The notes: a model not told the origin generated them from the letters alone. Positions 43,363 to 53,097 are shown, counted from the stretch's first letter. The stretch is DNA of 64,000 bases from Solidesulfovibrio magneticus RS-1 (GCF_000010665.1 NC_012796.1:3625501-3689500), one strand, 5' to 3'. Program-made: numbers and translations.

Positions 43363-43590
43363 CTCGGGGCAAGGGCCAGGTCACGGTGCTGGGGCAGCTA
43401 ACGGGGAGAGCCGGGTACTCGGCAGCACCGCCGGCTGAATCGGACATTGGGCCTAGGCGGCCCACCCTTGCGTTTTTGGAACTAACGAGACCAAACTGCA
43501 GCCCGCAGGGGAAAACCCAAGGGCGGGGTCGTAGGGCGCGAATTTGGGGGGTCTCCGGGGAGCCGCAACAGGAACGGGGACGAAGGCCCG
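43363..43590. repeat. GC-rich interspersed repeat, copy 2
   Basis: Nearly identical to 13058-13290, with small indels only, and in the same context downstream of the two small membrane proteins. Confidence 0.75.
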
Positions 43591-43668
43591 CCCGACGGCG
43601 GCAGAGAATCGCTGGACTAGAGGGCTGCCATGAGGCTGGAACTACTTGAAGAAATCAACTTGACGGTT

Positions 43669-43761
43669 TTAACGGAGTTTCCGCCGAATGATGACCACAA
43701 GGCCAGTGAGCAGAACGATCCCTTGGCAGATGCGAGTGAAGGCTCGGCGAATCAGTGCCAT
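43669..43761 (-). CDS. 30-aa hydrophobic peptide, element B copy
   Basis: Second copy of the 13364-13456 gene, with start MALIRRAF and identical C-terminal half GIVLLTGLVVIIRRKLR. The ATG overlaps the end of the 58-aa gene by 10 nt. Conservation of the overlapping frame supports expression. Confidence 0.55.
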   Translation of the reverse strand: MALIRRAFTRICQGIVLLTGLVVIIRRKLR

Positions 43762-43928
43762 TTTGTCTTGTCGAAGACACCACGCTGGGTCAGTTCACTT
43801 TCCTTGTAGCCGTCGAAGTTGAATCGGCCGGGCACACTGCCGCCGTCATGACGTTTGGTCCGCAATACGAAAACCGCTGACAGGATGAAGACGACAACGG
43901 CAATGACTGAGGTGATGATCCATTCCAT
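43752..43928 (-). CDS. 58-aa single-span membrane protein, element B copy
   Basis: Copy of 13447-13623. The membrane helix differs slightly (IITSVIAVVVFILSAVF), the tail VPGRFNFDGYKESELTQRG is nearly the same. The ATG at 43926-43928 matches the other copy. Confidence 0.65.
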   Translation of the reverse strand: MEWIITSVIAVVVFILSAVFVLRTKRHDGGSVPGRFNFDGYKESELTQRGVFDKTKWH

Positions 43929-44007
43929 GGCGATTTGGTAGCAGGAGGACCGGGGCTTGTCATCTTGCCGGGATATGAAGACCTCGGCCGAAGGGAGGTT
44001 GGCCGTG

Positions 44008-44070
44008 CCTCCCCCTAGTCCGGCCGGCGGCATAAACTAATCAACATAGCAGTGGGTGGGCGGTGACACA
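44008..44070 (-). pseudogene. Fragment of a DUF6573 gene
   Basis: The text CCGGCCGGCGGCATAAACTA ... GGTGACACA follows the middle of DUF6573 copies (compare 35100-35155). Only about 60 nt remain. A similar but shorter trace is at 13700-13745, just before the radical SAM cluster. Confidence 0.5.
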
Positions 44071-44071
44071 T

Positions 44072-44104
44072 AAAAAGCCCCAGCACGGGGAGGCGCACTG
44101 GGGC
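44072..44104 (-). terminator. Terminator of MucR-like gene
   Basis: CCCCAGTGCG pairs with CGTGCTGGGG on the minus strand, followed by CTTTTTA. Confidence 0.82.
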
Positions 44105-44151
44105 TGAGGGGGAGGCCGCATCAGGCTGGGCGGCATCGAAAGGTTGGCTTG

Positions 44152-44559
44152 CTATTCGGCTTTGTCTTTGCCACGCCGTTCCCACAATTTCATGTCTTTC
44201 ATTTTGGCGCGACGTTCTCGAACCAAGGCTTTACTGACCAATGCTTGGGTCTTTTTGTAGCCGAATTTTTCCTTATATTCTTCTGGGGTGAGGCCATGGG
44301 CCGCCAAGTGCTTCTTGGTAATGACTTTGAATGATTTACCGCACTCTAGGCAGGTTACCGAGGCTTCCTTGATAGCCTTTTTCGGGTCAATGGCCGGGGC
44401 GGCAGCATCGGCATTAATCGTGGCGATTTGACCTGTGCTGACAGCAGCAATGCCTTGAGCGACGGACTTGACCATGCTGATAATTTCATCTTCAGTCATT
44501 GGCCGGGCGTTAGCTTGGGCTTTTACGATTTCAAGAGCGCTCTGGATATACTCTTCCAT
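44152..44559 (-). CDS. MucR/Ros-family zinc-finger regulator
   Basis: The 135-aa protein has the complete finger CLECGKSFKVITKKHLAAHG, LTPEEYKEKFGY and a basic tail ending WERRGKDKAE. GAGGAAAAA precedes the ATG. It is the island copy most similar to the chromosomal gene at 53895-54308, so one may derive from the other. Confidence 0.85.
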   Translation of the reverse strand: MEEYIQSALEIVKAQANARPMTEDEIISMVKSVAQGIAAVSTGQIATINADAAAPAIDPKKAIKEASVTCLECGKSFKVITKKHLAAHGLTPEEYKEKFGYKKTQALVSKALVRERRAKMKDMKLWERRGKDKAE

Positions 44560-44777
44560 TTTTTCCTCACTGGATGGGTTCGCAGACGAGATGAATTGCT
44601 GACTAAATATGGGATGTCTTTCTTTGCTGTCAAGAATGAAATGGCCTTCGATTAGTTCATATTACCGTTGGATTTTGCTTAGGCCAGTATGCTTGCCTGA
44701 TGGACCAGGGAATCAGGGCTAGCGGAGAATAGCTACGGGGCAAGGGCCAAGTCACTTGGCTGGGCCATCTGACAGAT

Positions 44778-45869
44778 TCAAACATCACCAAACAAGGACG
44801 AATGACATATTCCATTCTTCAACCCTGGATCATTTAAGACACTGAAAATCTGGGACTTACTTAATAAAAAATGATAAGATTCAAGTATTGGCCGAGGAGT
44901 GTAAACAAAAGAACTTTCTAAAAAATGTGCTAGTTCATTAGCCATGCAAAGAACAACTGCATAGCTGATAGCAGTAAAATCAGCATCGACATCTTCGATG
45001 TCAATAAACTGGGGCGCGTGGTGAAATCGTATGGCATCAACAGAATAATCAGGAAGATTGAAAGACCTACAAACAACACATCCAGAAGTTGAATGGCTTA
45101 TTCCATATTCATTTATTTCATCTTGAATACTATTCAAAAAACAATCCGACTTGGAATCATATAATATTAACTTCCCAATATCATGAAGTATTCCGAGCGT
45201 AGACGCTACAGAAGATTCAACATGGTGAAAAGCAGGAGAAATTTTCTTTGCAATATACGCAGTCATTCCAACATGCGACCAAAGCTTATTCATAAGGGCC
45301 TTAGACATACCAGCACTTTTAGCCGAACTCTCGAGTATTTCTATACAAAGTAGAGTCTTAAGATTGCCAAATCCAATTACATTGATAGCACTTTCTAAAC
45401 TCGAAACTTTTGATTTAATGCCGAAAAAAGAGCTATTTGCTAACTTAAGAATATTAGCAGTTAGAACTGGATCAGAACTTGCTAATCCAGCTAAAATCTT
45501 AGGCGTAGTGTTTGGATTCTCAAGACGTCCCAACACAGTTGAATTCGTTGCCCCTGCCGCCACTTGATTCATGGATCTGGCAATTCTTTGAGGCAGGACC
45601 GAAGGAATTTTAAAGACGTCTTTTGAAAAACTACTGTTTCCACTAGAATCAAAAAGCATTTGTTGAACAAAACTTTTAATCTTATCTGTTTCATCTTGGC
45701 CATATTCTATCGATGATTTCCCATGCTTTTCAACTTTTGGGCTTGTAAGACAAGAAACTTCTAAATATGGCAGTTTTTCGTGCCGAAAAGAAGATTTCTC
45801 TTTTTTAAAATAAATCATCAAAACAACTGCTACAGCAATTACCAACAACACAACACCAACAAAAATCAT
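44778..45869 (-). CDS. Membrane-anchored HDOD-domain signalling protein
   Basis: The 363-aa protein has an N-terminal membrane helix (MIFVGVVLLVIAVAVVLMIY), a linker and an HDOD domain over about residues 85-300. LGILHDIGKLILYD is the residual HD-like motif, and the preceding DPVLTANILKLANSSFFG is typical of HDOD. HDOD proteins act in signalling, motility and stress control, mostly without known enzyme activity. AGAGGTTTTTA precedes the ATG. It lies near a hybrid kinase and a lone receiver, possibly one signalling set. Confidence 0.85.
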   Translation of the reverse strand: MIFVGVVLLVIAVAVVLMIYFKKEKSSFRHEKLPYLEVSCLTSPKVEKHGKSSIEYGQDETDKIKSFVQQMLFDSSGNSSFSKDVFKIPSVLPQRIARSMNQVAAGATNSTVLGRLENPNTTPKILAGLASSDPVLTANILKLANSSFFGIKSKVSSLESAINVIGFGNLKTLLCIEILESSAKSAGMSKALMNKLWSHVGMTAYIAKKISPAFHHVESSVASTLGILHDIGKLILYDSKSDCFLNSIQDEINEYGISHSTSGCVVCRSFNLPDYSVDAIRFHHAPQFIDIEDVDADFTAISYAVVLCMANELAHFLESSFVYTPRPILESYHFLLSKSQIFSVLNDPGLKNGICHSSLFGDV

Positions 45870-45949
45870 TAAAAACCTCTAATTGAGTAGTTCAGTAAAT
45901 AACGACTACCCAAACTCCAACTGAAACTGGATATTTTTTAATTGGGCGG

Positions 45950-46132
45950 ACTGAAAGTCCAGCTACGAACCGACAATATTCGTAGCCGACTGCTCACATC
46001 AAACCCGTCGTTGAGGTCACGTTCAAGATGATGCGCAAGATACTTCTGGATTATATCTTTGGTCAATGCGCAGGAGGTGACGCATAAGTAACCCCGCGCC
46101 CCAAAAGGGCAACCCGAGTGCCGCTTCTTCAC
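45950..46132 (-). pseudogene. Remnant of an IS200/IS605 TnpA transposase
   Basis: The frame gives RHSGCPFGARGYLCVTSCAL and IIQKYLAHHLERDLNDGFDV, close to the C-terminal part of Y1 transposases of the IS200/IS605 group (FWARGY, then a YL..H end containing the helix of the catalytic Tyr). The N-terminal half is absent; the sequence joins directly to the interspersed repeat at about 46133. Confidence 0.6.
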
Positions 46133-46139
46133 CAGGCTT

Positions 46140-46320
46140 GCCAGCTAATCCGAATAATGCGTGCGCAAATCCCTGCGCATGCACGTAGAGCATCCTGGTG
46201 AGGATTTTACGTTTTTCATTGAAAAAGGCAAATCCGGTCAAAGGCTCAAAAAAATGTATTATTTCTAATATTTATCGACAATAATTGATACTAATCTTTC
46301 AAATTCTGTCAACAACCCGC
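46140..46320. repeat. Interspersed repeat, diverged form
   Basis: Very similar to 8050-8238: GAATAATGCGTGCGCAAATC, CTGCGCATGCACGTAGAGCA, a T-rich middle and the tail CTTTCAAATTCTGTCAACAA. It overlaps the 3' end of the truncated DUF6573 copy. Confidence 0.65.
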
Positions 46321-46760
46321 ACCAAGGCTGGCTCTCTCAGTTCGCTCCGGCTTTGGCGCCATATGCGCGCGCCCGTCGACAGCTGGGATACTTGCCGACC
46401 TGCCACCAACACTGGCTCGGAGTGATCACCCGGACCCATGATCGCCAGGACGTGAACGGTATCCCAGCTGCCCGGCTTCATGAGAAACAAGATGTCGAAT
46501 TCGGCGCGGTCGCCAGCAATGGAAGCTTTCGCCGCGATCAATGTCCGAAAAAGAAGATCATGAAGACGTCCCTCAAGGGACTGCCCTTCTCCTTCCAGGC
46601 CGGCAGGGGGCACAAGGTAATCACCATAGAGGCGGTCAGTGACACAGGTGTTCACCTTGAAGCCAAGCTGATTCGCTTGCTCGGTGACGTCGATCAACAC
46701 CCCGTCCTCAATGGCTAGTTCCCGCGTGTAGCTGAAAATGATGTTCCAGTCCTGGTCCAT
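46299..46760 (-). CDS. DUF6573 copy 3 with replaced C-terminus
   Basis: The 153-aa frame follows DUF6573 from DWNIIFSYTRELAIEDGVLI to GPGDHSEPVL, then loses the conserved TIMLPEDE end. It runs on for about 35 unrelated residues into the neighbouring repeat. The break is near 46400 and was probably made by a deletion or repeat insertion. The product may be non-functional. The SD hairpin before it is retained with one G-T pair. Confidence 0.65.
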   Translation of the reverse strand: MDQDWNIIFSYTRELAIEDGVLIDVTEQANQLGFKVNTCVTDRLYGDYLVPPAGLEGEGQSLEGRLHDLLFRTLIAAKASIAGDRAEFDILFLMKPGSWDTVHVLAIMGPGDHSEPVLVAGRQVSQLSTGARIWRQSRSELREPALVRVVDRI

Positions 46761-46762
46761 TT

Positions 46763-46809
46763 GGGTATCCTCCCTGTTGGAATCTTGAATAATTCCTAGG
46801 AGGATATCC
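46763..46809 (-). promoter_or_regulatory. SD-sequestering hairpin before DUF6573 copy 3
   Basis: GGGTATCCTCC (46763-46773) and GGAGGATATCC (46799-46809) pair in 11 positions with one wobble, so the stem survived sequence change. Confidence 0.65.
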
Positions 46810-46974
46810 TGGGGCAGGAGGACAGGTCACGCATAAGACAAAGATGCTGTATAAATAATTAGTGTCTGAATTGATTAATTGTAAAATCATAGATGTATAT
46901 AGTATTTTTATAATTTTGATTCGTAACTAATAAAATTTTAATGTAAAAATTTAATAAAGTCATTCACTTGATTG

Positions 46975-49900
46975 TTATGTCAAGTCAAAGTTTTTAGCTA
47001 ATTCTGCCTTGAGTAGTAAAAACTCTTTTTCTAAATCGTCAATCTGTGCTTTGACAAAATCAATTTTGCCGCCCTTTGCATTGTTTTCAATATTTTGAGC
47101 TATTGCTACGAGTGTGTGTCCACCAACATAGCTTGAGGCTCCTCTCATAGTATGACAATGGCGCACAAGGCTTTGTAAGTCATTAGAATTTATACTCTGT
47201 TTGATTAGAAAAAGATTGCGAGGCGTATCTTCTAGAAATATTTTTATAACATCGCGTGCAACGTCTTCGTCGTTTAACATGCGTTCAAGACAAGTAACTC
47301 TATTAAATAATTCATTGCAGTACTTTTTTGGAGTTCCATCTGAATGGGTATCAGTTTCGTCTGGATTCTGTGTGTGTTTAGAATTTTGCTCGCCATGAAG
47401 CCATTTTGCAAGAACTTGAGTCAAATTTTTAAGCATTATCGGTTTGGATATATAATCATCCATGCCTGCGTCGAGGCACTTTTTTCGATCACCAGTCATT
47501 GCATTCGCTGTCATCGCTATGATCGGTATGTTATGATTAATAACTTTTGAGAGGGGGTCTCGAATGCGCTTTGTCGCTTCGTACCCATCCATGTCTGGCA
47601 TCAATACATCCATGAAGACGATATCGAAATTGATTAATTCTAAAACTTGAATTGCAGCTGCTCCGCCAGAGACAGTTTCGACGCTTAATCCTAACTTTGT
47701 TAGTATGCCTGTTGCTACTTGTCTGTTGGTTGTGTTGTCATCGACAACAAGAATACGCCCACCTTGAGAGAAATGAATGATATTCTCATTTGTATTACAA
47801 TGTGTGATTATGTTTTGATTGTTAACATCGTCTGTATCAATAATAACACTTGAAAGTATTTTAAAAAAATCAGATTGGCGAATAGGTTTGTTTGCATAAG
47901 CAGAAAAACCTACTTTTTTATAGATTTCTACATTTTCGTTCTGACCTAGTGAGGTCAAAATCACCATTTTGGTCCTTGAGAGACGAGGATCGGCTTTAAT
48001 AGCCCGTCCCAGTGCTTCTCCGTTCATGCCGGGCATTTTTGAGTCAATCACAGCGATAATGAAAGGATTATTCTCGTTCAAAGCTTTATAAAGTGCTTGC
48101 AGTGCACTTGGAGCGTCAATAACCGTAGAAGGGCGCATCCCCCAAGTTGTCATAAGAGAATACAGGATGTCACGGTTGGTTGCATTGTCGTCCACAATTA
48201 AAACGCGCACCTCAAAGAGGTTCGCGGGTATGAGTGTCGTCTCATGGGTTCCCGGCGGTGGTATCTCAAGACGTACCGTAAACCAAAATTCAGATCCCTG
48301 ACTTTCTTGGCTCGTGACTCCGATTTCTCCCCCCATTAATTCTGTAAGTTGTTTTGAAATTGCTAGACCCAAACCGGTTCCTCCATATTTCCGGGTTGTC
48401 GATGTGTCAGCTTGAGTGAATTTATTGAACAAATTACGAGTATTTACTGGTGAGATTCCAATTCCTGTGTCACAGACAGAGAAGCGAAGAATACAATTTG
48501 TTGTGCCATCTTTTACAAGTGTGACTCGTAAGGTTATTTCGCCAGCATGGGTGAACTTGATTGCGTTGCCCGTCAAATTAGTAAGTATCTGACGCAAGCG
48601 CCCTGGATCACCTCGTAACCATTTAGGGACGTTGGGTTCAACTTTACATAAAAGTTCAAGGCCACGACCATACGCTCGTAACGCCATAGTATCGTCGAAG
48701 TCATCAAGTAGATTTATAAGATTGAAGTCAAATGACTCAAACTCAATCTTTCCAGCCTCTATTTTAGAAAAGTCGAGAATATCGTCAATCAAGTCAAGCA
48801 AGGAGTCGCCACTGGAACGAATAGCTTCAGCGAAACGTGTCTGTTCATACGTAAGGTTGCTATCCAATAAAAGTCCCGTCATGCCAATTATTCCATTTAA
48901 CGGAGTTCTAATTTCATGGCTCATGTTGGCTAGAAATTCTGATTTTAAATTGGCAGACTCAAGTGCTTGCGTTCTTGATTGAATTAGTGAAAATTCGAAA
49001 GATTTACGCTCTGTGATGTCAAGGTTTCGAACAAATCTACCGAGAGAAGAGCCATCTGATAATATAATTTGCTGACAATGATGATGAATCCAAACAAGTT
49101 TGTTAGCTCTATTGAAAATTTTGAATTCAATGTCGCATTGTTGATTGTTCTCAGAAAAAATGTTTTTGCAGTGTGTTTCTAGTTTGCTTAAGTCTTCAGG
49201 TTGAACAATTTCATATATAAGTTGCTGGTTTTGGATAAATTCCTCAGGCCGGTAGCCGGTCACACGTTCGCAGGCTGGTGATACCCAGAGTAAATTTCCG
49301 TCACTTCCGACCCAATACTCCCATTCATAGCTGTAATCAGCTATAGCTTTGTATTTTTCCTCCGCTTTTTTTATCAAATCGTATTGACGACTAACTAAAG
49401 ATTCTCCAACAAATTTAGCTACCAGTAAAGAGAGTAATGAAGCTATGCCAACTAATACTAAATTAATGAAAAAATATAAATTAGCTGTTTCCAGCACAGT
49501 CGCACGCGGAGTGTTGGCGATGACGACCATGTAAGGAAGTCCATTGGGGGGTAGTTTTAATTTAATGAAATAATAGATGGCTTCGACACCGTCGTCTCTA
49601 ATGCCAGATATTGTTCCTTTTTCTTGATCTGTTTCGGCAATTGTTTTCCATGTATCAATATTGTATGGGATCCCTATGTGTGGCGAATTTAGTTTCCAAG
49701 ATTGCTCAGCCAAAGAAATGCCGTTCCGATCAACCAAGGTTATTCTAGTACCATTCAAAATACTTATTTTGCTAAGGTGGTCTAAATAAGTATCAAGTCG
49801 GTAAGTTACAAACAAGACTCCTGCAATTGTTCCACCATTATCTTTAACAGGAAAGCCAAACTGCAAGACAGGAACTCCCGCGAGTCGACTGACAACATAG

Positions 49901-50355
49901 TTACTGACACTAATACTTTTGCCGCGGATAGCTTCGGTGAAAGCTTCTCTGTCAGACAAATTTATTATTCCATTGGGTGGTATAGCTGAAGCTTGGACAT
50001 TTCCATCTAAATCAAGAAGGACAATATTGACTATGTTTTTATTGTCAAGAATGAACTGCTTAAATAATGAGTTGCATTGGGATACTGAAAAACTTTTGAC
50101 TTCTGGTAGCGCAGATAAAGTACTTAAATAATGATTTATTTGATTAAATTTTACAGCTTCGATAGTTGCAACATTCTGAGCTAGATTGGCTATTTCTTTT
50201 TTGAACTCTTTAATGGCGAGTCTTCTTTGGGCCAAGCCATAAAATATAACAAATAGCAAAACAGGCAGCATGCTGGATACAACTAGCAAGAATAGATTTC
50301 GATTTATATCAGACTTATTAAACATGCGGCAAAAGTATTTCAGAATGTTGTTCAC
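46975..50355 (-). CDS. Hybrid sensor histidine kinase with two receivers and Hpt
   Basis: The 1126-aa membrane sensor is built as TM1 (about 20-43), a periplasmic double-Cache-like domain (45-285), TM2 (293-313) and PAS (335-450). A HisKA domain follows with His480 in MSHEIRTPLNGIIG. Then come HATPase (580-700, N box LTNLTGNAIKF, GTGLGLAI), receiver 1 with Asp771 (VIDSKMPG), receiver 2 with Asp916 (VFMDVLMPDMDG) and Hpt with His1068 (HCHTMRGAS). Signal flows by phosphorelay to an external receiver, perhaps the lone one at 50864-51262. The start is a GTG; an ATG at codon 11 is possible. It is large cargo for an island of this size. Confidence 0.92.
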   Translation of the reverse strand: MNNILKYFCRMFNKSDINRNLFLLVVSSMLPVLLFVIFYGLAQRRLAIKEFKKEIANLAQNVATIEAVKFNQINHYLSTLSALPEVKSFSVSQCNSLFKQFILDNKNIVNIVLLDLDGNVQASAIPPNGIINLSDREAFTEAIRGKSISVSNYVVSRLAGVPVLQFGFPVKDNGGTIAGVLFVTYRLDTYLDHLSKISILNGTRITLVDRNGISLAEQSWKLNSPHIGIPYNIDTWKTIAETDQEKGTISGIRDDGVEAIYYFIKLKLPPNGLPYMVVIANTPRATVLETANLYFFINLVLVGIASLLSLLVAKFVGESLVSRQYDLIKKAEEKYKAIADYSYEWEYWVGSDGNLLWVSPACERVTGYRPEEFIQNQQLIYEIVQPEDLSKLETHCKNIFSENNQQCDIEFKIFNRANKLVWIHHHCQQIILSDGSSLGRFVRNLDITERKSFEFSLIQSRTQALESANLKSEFLANMSHEIRTPLNGIIGMTGLLLDSNLTYEQTRFAEAIRSSGDSLLDLIDDILDFSKIEAGKIEFESFDFNLINLLDDFDDTMALRAYGRGLELLCKVEPNVPKWLRGDPGRLRQILTNLTGNAIKFTHAGEITLRVTLVKDGTTNCILRFSVCDTGIGISPVNTRNLFNKFTQADTSTTRKYGGTGLGLAISKQLTELMGGEIGVTSQESQGSEFWFTVRLEIPPPGTHETTLIPANLFEVRVLIVDDNATNRDILYSLMTTWGMRPSTVIDAPSALQALYKALNENNPFIIAVIDSKMPGMNGEALGRAIKADPRLSRTKMVILTSLGQNENVEIYKKVGFSAYANKPIRQSDFFKILSSVIIDTDDVNNQNIITHCNTNENIIHFSQGGRILVVDDNTTNRQVATGILTKLGLSVETVSGGAAAIQVLELINFDIVFMDVLMPDMDGYEATKRIRDPLSKVINHNIPIIAMTANAMTGDRKKCLDAGMDDYISKPIMLKNLTQVLAKWLHGEQNSKHTQNPDETDTHSDGTPKKYCNELFNRVTCLERMLNDEDVARDVIKIFLEDTPRNLFLIKQSINSNDLQSLVRHCHTMRGASSYVGGHTLVAIAQNIENNAKGGKIDFVKAQIDDLEKEFLLLKAELAKNFDLT

Positions 50356-50863
50356 AAAATTAAACCAATGTTTTTTAACTTAGCGAAATAACGTTAGAAT
50401 AAATGCAAAGCAAATTGCCTTTTATTGTGTTTATACTTGTAATAGTCATGGTAAACGTTTAAAAGTTTTGGTGTGGGATCATGGCATTGTTGCTTGTGGT
50501 AGGAGTTGATAAGGGCTTGAAGTATATAAGTGTAGAGGTAGGAGGTTATGTAATAAATGTGGAATCTTTACATTATGTTGTCTATGCTTTGGTGCCAATG
50601 CGTCTTAGATTGAGAGCTTTTATTTCCAAATATTAAAATTGTATAGGTCTTTAACAAATCGACCGTTTTTTCTCTGTTGGTTATTGTACTAGATTTTTTC
50701 AAGTTCTGTATTGTATTCTAGTGCGAACATCCAATGAAGAATGAAAATTTTGGTTGTAAAATTCTTTCTTAATGTTGTGCATTTGCATACCACATCTTGT
50801 CGTATAATTGTGAATAGTAAGTGTTGCGAAATCAACGTCTCCACTGGTGTGTTTTATGTGTTT
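50356..50863. other. Intergenic stretch between receiver and kinase
   Basis: AT-rich, with no open frame or structure that I can support; it should contain the kinase promoter. Confidence 0.35.
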
Positions 50864-51262
50864 TTAGTTTGTTGCTGGCGAGTGCCAAGTTGTTTCTAGG
50901 CATGTTTCTTTTTGTGTATTTGTTAATTCTTTGAGGGCCATAAAACTTATCGGTTTCATGAGAATTCTGTCAAAGGTTCTTTTGCCTGCTTGCGCTAGCA
51001 CGATGTCAGTTGTCGTCGCTGTGATGGCATATATGGAGGTTGATGTGTTTAAGGTAGACTTTCTGATCAAATGTGTGCTTTCGATGCCGTCCATTAAGGG
51101 CATGTTTATATCCATCAATATCAGGTCAAAATTTTCAACCTTTGACGCTTCGAACGCTTCTTTGCCGTTGCGTGCAAGGGTAATCTCATGGCCAAGTTTT
51201 GAGAGCATACGCGTGTAAACTATGATGTTAACATCATCATCCTCGGCTACAAGTATTTTCAT
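50864..51262 (-). CDS. Stand-alone response-regulator receiver domain
   Basis: The 132-aa protein is one CheY-like receiver: acidic pocket EDDD at 7-10, phospho-acceptor Asp51 (LILMDINMPLMDG), Thr in ITATTT, Lys in MKPIS. No output domain follows. It is 509 nt upstream of the hybrid kinase on the same strand and may be its partner in the phosphorelay. Confidence 0.88.
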   Translation of the reverse strand: MKILVAEDDDVNIIVYTRMLSKLGHEITLARNGKEAFEASKVENFDLILMDINMPLMDGIESTHLIRKSTLNTSTSIYAITATTTDIVLAQAGKRTFDRILMKPISFMALKELTNTQKETCLETTWHSPATN

Positions 51263-51898
51263 GTTTTTTAATGGTGGTTTGTTCGTTTGATTTTGCAGCT
51301 ATTTTCTTAGTTTTCGTTTGTTTGATCATCTAATCTTACATCTGTTTTGCAGGTTTAGTGCATGGTGTTTTTACCTTTAGAGGGGGGGGGGGCAACCGTG
51401 CATCCTGTTTAATCCTTGTACCTGACATAGTATTGATAGTCCACAGTCTCAGGAGAATAGTTTTTATGAACAATAGGAATACTTGCAGTTAAGGTTTGAA
51501 TTTTTTACAATTTCTGTTGCTCTGCTGGAAATTTAACATGTTTCGCTTGCCGAAGAAACCGCAGGAATTAGTAGGTCCGCAATGAGTAAAAACACTTGAT
51601 GAAGCGCGAAAGATTATTAGTGACGATTTTTTTAGTGCGAAATGCCACTGGTCTAGTAAAGGTAAGAGGGGTATCGCTTCACATCGTGTGCATTGCATTT
51701 ACTGAAATGTCTGTAGAATCAACATCTAAGACCAAAAACTTACTGAAAATCGGATGGTTAGGATATACGGGAAGATCCTGGGGGTTCTGACCAGGGGGAG
51801 TGAAAAGGGCTGGCGAACTGGAAAAAGCCCAAGAAAAGGGTGGTAGAGAGCAGGGGAGGATGTCCTGGGGACAGGCCAGGGGGGATGCCCCCTCCCCC
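51263..51898. other. Intergenic stretch with a run of 11 G
   Basis: No gene can be supported. A homopolymer of 11 G lies at 51382-51392. From 51770 the sequence becomes GC-rich and leads into the interspersed repeat. Confidence 0.4.
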
Positions 51899-52100
51899 CC
51901 AACGCGCAGACGTCTGCGCACCACATGATGCCTCACTGACCACTCATTATCCGGTTCATTTTCGACTCATCGGCCCGCCAGCCCCGGCTATCCCAAAATT
52001 TTAAATTTCGACAAATACGACGCATCTTTCTGAAATCACTTATGATTCACACATAACTTGCGCTCAAAATCTTTCAAATCGTGTCAACACACTGAAATTA
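51899..52100. repeat. Palindrome-headed interspersed repeat, element B
   Basis: Perfect head GCGCAGACGTCTGCGC at about 51903, then the family body. It is the counterpart of 17503-17700. Confidence 0.75.
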
Positions 52101-52195
52101 ATGAGTATAGCGGAACATTCTGCGCCGCTGTGGCCACTGGAAAGGAAAAGCAGGCAAAGAAGAGAATTGCGGATAAATCAAATACTATATCACGT

Positions 52196-52702
52196 TTAAA
52201 TACGGTCTGAACCTAAAACAGCGCACTCAATCCTAGCAGTTCTTTCATCAATAGACTTCAATACAAGGTCGTCTAGGACAATGGTTTCTCGAGATTTAAT
52301 CTCATTTGGAACAGTCAAGAACGACCTATTAATCATACATCCATCGGCAGCTATCTCCACACACGATATTTCGATGTTCTTATGAACCTTACTGGTTAAA
52401 TTAGTCAACTGTATACGAGCTAAAGTTTTTTCCTGACATTGAGCGACATCCATTACCAAGGAAACATCCAACGCCCCTTTTCGTTCAGCCAATCCGACAC
52501 TGCAAGCACCGACAACGGCGGTCTCAATTCTTATCCCATCATTCAATACCGTCTTAGCCTTAGGACTACCCAGAAACTTACCAATTAAACTATTATCAAA
52601 CCCTGAAAATACAGCAAAAACAGCAACAACTGACACCAAAACAACCCCAAATAAATAAACACTGGCGCTCTTCTGCGATGAGATTTTAAAAAATTTCTTC
52701 AT
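52196..52702 (-). CDS. Membrane-anchored protein of unknown function, element B copy
   Basis: The 168-aa copy of 17798-18304, with start MKKFFKISSQKSASVYLFGV, one membrane helix and four Cys in the outer part plus one extra (ADGCMI against ADGGMI). An upstream frame extension of eight codons is not conserved. Unknown function. Confidence 0.65.
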   Translation of the reverse strand: MKKFFKISSQKSASVYLFGVVLVSVVAVFAVFSGFDNSLIGKFLGSPKAKTVLNDGIRIETAVVGACSVGLAERKGALDVSLVMDVAQCQEKTLARIQLTNLTSKVHKNIEISCVEIAADGCMINRSFLTVPNEIKSRETIVLDDLVLKSIDERTARIECAVLGSDRI

Positions 52703-52815
52703 TTCATACATTCCTATCGTCAACAAAAAAAATACAGGCAGATACTACAGGACCAAAATAAATCAAAATCTACCTGCACACCAAAACACGACAATGCAAA
52801 TCTTGACACTCTAAT

Positions 52816-53097
52816 TCACTTACTGACTGACAATTCTTCCTCGTCATCAAGTGCTGAAACAAGACCTTTAGAATTAGTACGTTCAGTCTCTTTTTCTTTC
52901 AAATCAATCACTCCAATCCTCTCCCCATTCTCTCCACAAAGAATAATATGCCCCTCGTCTTCGAGCGTAACCATCCGTACTTCGGGATTAAAAGCGTTTA
53001 TCCCAGGATCCTGAGACCAGACACTCTCTGGTGCCAAGCAAACACAAAGAACCATACTGAAAAAATAGAGAAATATGAACACTATTAGGGCCTTCAA
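52816..53097 (-). CDS. Exported or anchored small protein with altered start, element B copy
   Basis: Copy of 18894-19214. The GTG start of the element A gene reads GGG here, so translation would have to begin at a TTG (53095-53097, product of 93 aa, MKALIVFIFLYFF). The conserved middle PEVRMVTLEDEGHIILCGEN is intact. The C-terminal end differs. It may be weakly expressed or decaying. Confidence 0.5.
   Translation of the reverse strand: MKALIVFIFLYFFSMVLCVCLAPESVWSQDPGINAFNPEVRMVTLEDEGHIILCGENGERIGVIDLKEKETERTNSKGLVSALDDEEELSVSK

Noticed and set aside
51382-51392. Run of 11 G as a phase-variation tract
   Set aside because: It lies in an intergenic stretch without a promoter or gene that I can connect to it, so a switching role is not supported.
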